Shown here: positions 62,641 to 64,000 of the stretch, one piece after another
How the letters are laid out: the number at the start of each line of letters is the position of its first letter
How positions within the stretch are numbered: the stretch's first letter is position 1
Source of the DNA: Lithodes maja
Taxonomy: Eukaryota > Arthropoda > Malacostraca > Decapoda > Lithodidae
Length of the DNA: 64,000 nucleotides
Assembly: GCA_037953745.1 (NCBI GenBank)
Contig: JBAKBP010003140.1
Location: forward strand, 62,001-126,000
Reading direction: 5' to 3'
Notes under the pieces: model-generated
Told to the model about the DNA's origin: nothing
The model's database searches: none
What the model saw: only the letters and a program-made list of their open reading frames with translations
Made by a program: the position numbers and the translations under genes

Positions 62641-63710
62641 CCTATGTGTAGATATTATATACCTTGATTTTCAAAAGGCCTTTGACAAAGTACCCTACAA
62701 ACGTTTATTGATAAAATTATAAGCGCATGGAATACAAGGGGGAGTGTTGAAATGGGTGGAAAATTGGTTCAGCGAAAGAAAGCAAAGGGTAGTCATAAAC
62801 GGTAAAGCATCGAAATGGACTAATGTAATTTGTGGGGTACCTCAGGGATCGGTTCTACGGCCAGTTCTCTTCCAAGTTTATGACATAGATGAGGGCCTCA
62901 CCTGTACAACCTCAAAGTTTGCAGACAATACAAAAATTGCAAATACTGTAGTCTCAAACGAACATGTAGAAGATATGCAAAATAACATAGATAAACTGTC
63001 ATGTTGGGCACACATTTGGCAAATTAGTTTTAATACGTATAAATATAAAGTACTCCACATCGGGACACGAAATGAGAAAGTAAATTATTCAATGAATGAC
63101 ACTCAGTTTAAGAGTGTAGATAGAGAAACTGATTTGGGAGTAACAATATCGAGTATCCTAAAACCAAGTCAACAGTGTTCAGAAGTTTGAGCATAAACCC
63201 AAATATGTAATACTCACTTTACAATTCCCTAGTCCGTCCTCTTCTGGAATTTTGTGTTCAATCCTGGTACCCCTACTAACAAAAATATATTGATAAACTT
63301 GAACGAGTTAAACGAGTTTAACGTAGAATTACCAAAATTATACCTAATCTAAGAAACAAACCATATGAGGAGCGTCTTAGAGAATTAAGTCTATTTCCTT
63401 TAAGCCATCGCAGATTAGGGTGACCTAATTCAAGTTTTCAAAATCATCAAAGGCATCGACAATATGAACTGTGATAAGTACTTTACGATCGACCAATCAA
63501 ACTACACACAGGGAAATGGTTGCAAAATTATTGGTAAATCTTTTAACTAGCACGAGTCTAAGAATGTTTTCTTCAATCAAGTTGTGAACTTGTGGAATGG
63601 GCTTCCTTGAGATGTTATAGACTGCAGCACCGTCGATTCCTTTAAACACTGCCTAGAAAAGCACCTTGCCTTAAACCCGCGACTGATTGCATTTGTAAAT
63701 GAATGACTTT
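62641..63710 (+). pseudogene. CR1/L2-like LINE reverse transcriptase relic
   Basis: Translation from about 62645: IIYLDFQKAFDKVPYKRLL with the first catalytic Asp, a stop near 62720, then GGVLKWVENWFSERKQRVV, VICGVPQGSVLRPVLFQV (about 62830), and KFADNTKIANTV where the usual FADD is FADN. LGVTISS follows near 63130. After a stop at 63188 the C-terminal domain is legible in pieces: YNSLVRPLLEFCVQSWYPY, IPNLRNKPYEERLRELSLF and, further on, FKHCLEKHLALNPRLI-like residues. Stops, frameshifts and loss of a catalytic Asp make it inactive. Confidence 0.88.
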
Positions 63711-64000
63711 TTTTCTCAGATACGTCGAGGATCACTTGTAGTTGTGCTGTGTTATTGACCCAAATAGCTACCTACTAACATCTCTTAATCCTGCCAAAGC
63801 CATTGGTCTTAAGGCAGTGCTTCCCTTTCCATTTATCCCTTACCCACTCTGAACCACTGTTGGACACTTTGAACAGCAGTATTTTAGTGGGCAAGCAACC
63901 TCGAGAGGTCACTATACCTGTTGTTGCTTGACTTCCTTTGTACTCCTTTGTACTCTCTCTCTCTCTGTATCTCTCTCTCTCTCTCTGGAGAGAACCTTCT
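63711..64000. other. LINE 3' flank and TC-rich microsatellite
   Basis: No gene recognised. A TC-rich tract lies at about 63955-63985. Confidence 0.5.

Noticed and set aside
1..64000. CRISPR array, operons, Shine-Dalgarno sites or bacterial insertion sequences
   Set aside because: No regularly spaced identical short repeats; the content is eukaryotic retroelements and DNA transposons.

Overview
This is an animal nuclear window made almost entirely of nested transposable elements, with one short exon-like piece of a cellular gene. Features pointing to an invertebrate, most plausibly a decapod crustacean, are a DIRS1-like element, several LINE lineages, abundant (GA)n microsatellites, TAGGCCTA-rich spacers, and an LDL-receptor/LRP-type EGF module at about 40.7 kb with a splice-acceptor-like sequence in front of it. 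The host assignment is inference; no rRNA, mitochondrial or diagnostic single-copy gene is present.

Layout. 0-15 kb: AT-rich spacer with two copies of a TTAA-bounded MITE (1169, 7746), a decayed piggyBac relic (about 3.0 kb), a decayed LINE (5.2-7.0 kb), tandem MITEs (8.6-9.2 kb), a TAGGCCTA-rich stretch, and a nearly complete but frameshifted piggyBac transposase (11.3-14.2 kb). 15.3-23.4 kb: a young LTR retrotransposon with 1850-bp LTRs that look identical, an ATAG target duplication, and one long ORF encoding Gag and protease followed by a deleted and reordered pol. 23.4-28.4 kb: spacer with tandem and inverted repeats, a 3' LINE stub and a TTAA MITE. 28.4-36.6 kb: a GC-rich DIRS element on the minus strand with inverted terminal repeats, an internal complementary region, a broken reverse transcriptase/RNase H and a broken tyrosine recombinase. 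36.6-39.7 kb: a LINE (jockey-like) with one uninterrupted endonuclease-RT frame. 40-43.3 kb: hAT-, mariner- and other MITEs, tRNA-derived SINEs and the EGF module. 43.3-48.2 kb: a duplicated unit of unknown nature (coiled-coil ORF and a 21-bp heptad minisatellite), orphan RT fragments, and an inverted relic of the same scrambled LTR element. 48.2-60.2 kb: a LINE relic broken by a tandem Ty3/gypsy-type array with one complete element whose 1699-codon ORF has integrase upstream of reverse transcriptase. 60.2-64 kb: a LINE interrupted twice by TTAA MITEs, then a CR1/L2-like LINE relic.

How the parts relate. The complete element at 50.4-59.7 kb and the defective one at 15.3-23.4 kb share LTR termini (TGTGACGC...GTAACA), primer-binding site and Gag/protease architecture. 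The former could therefore supply integrase and RT to the latter. The transposase relics and the TTAA MITEs fit the same kind of autonomous/non-autonomous pairing. The most unusual items are the scrambled-pol lineage, with two copies sharing one rearrangement; the integrase-before-RT gypsy element; the LINE split at two TTAA sites; and the unexplained coiled-coil unit at 43.3-44.9 kb.
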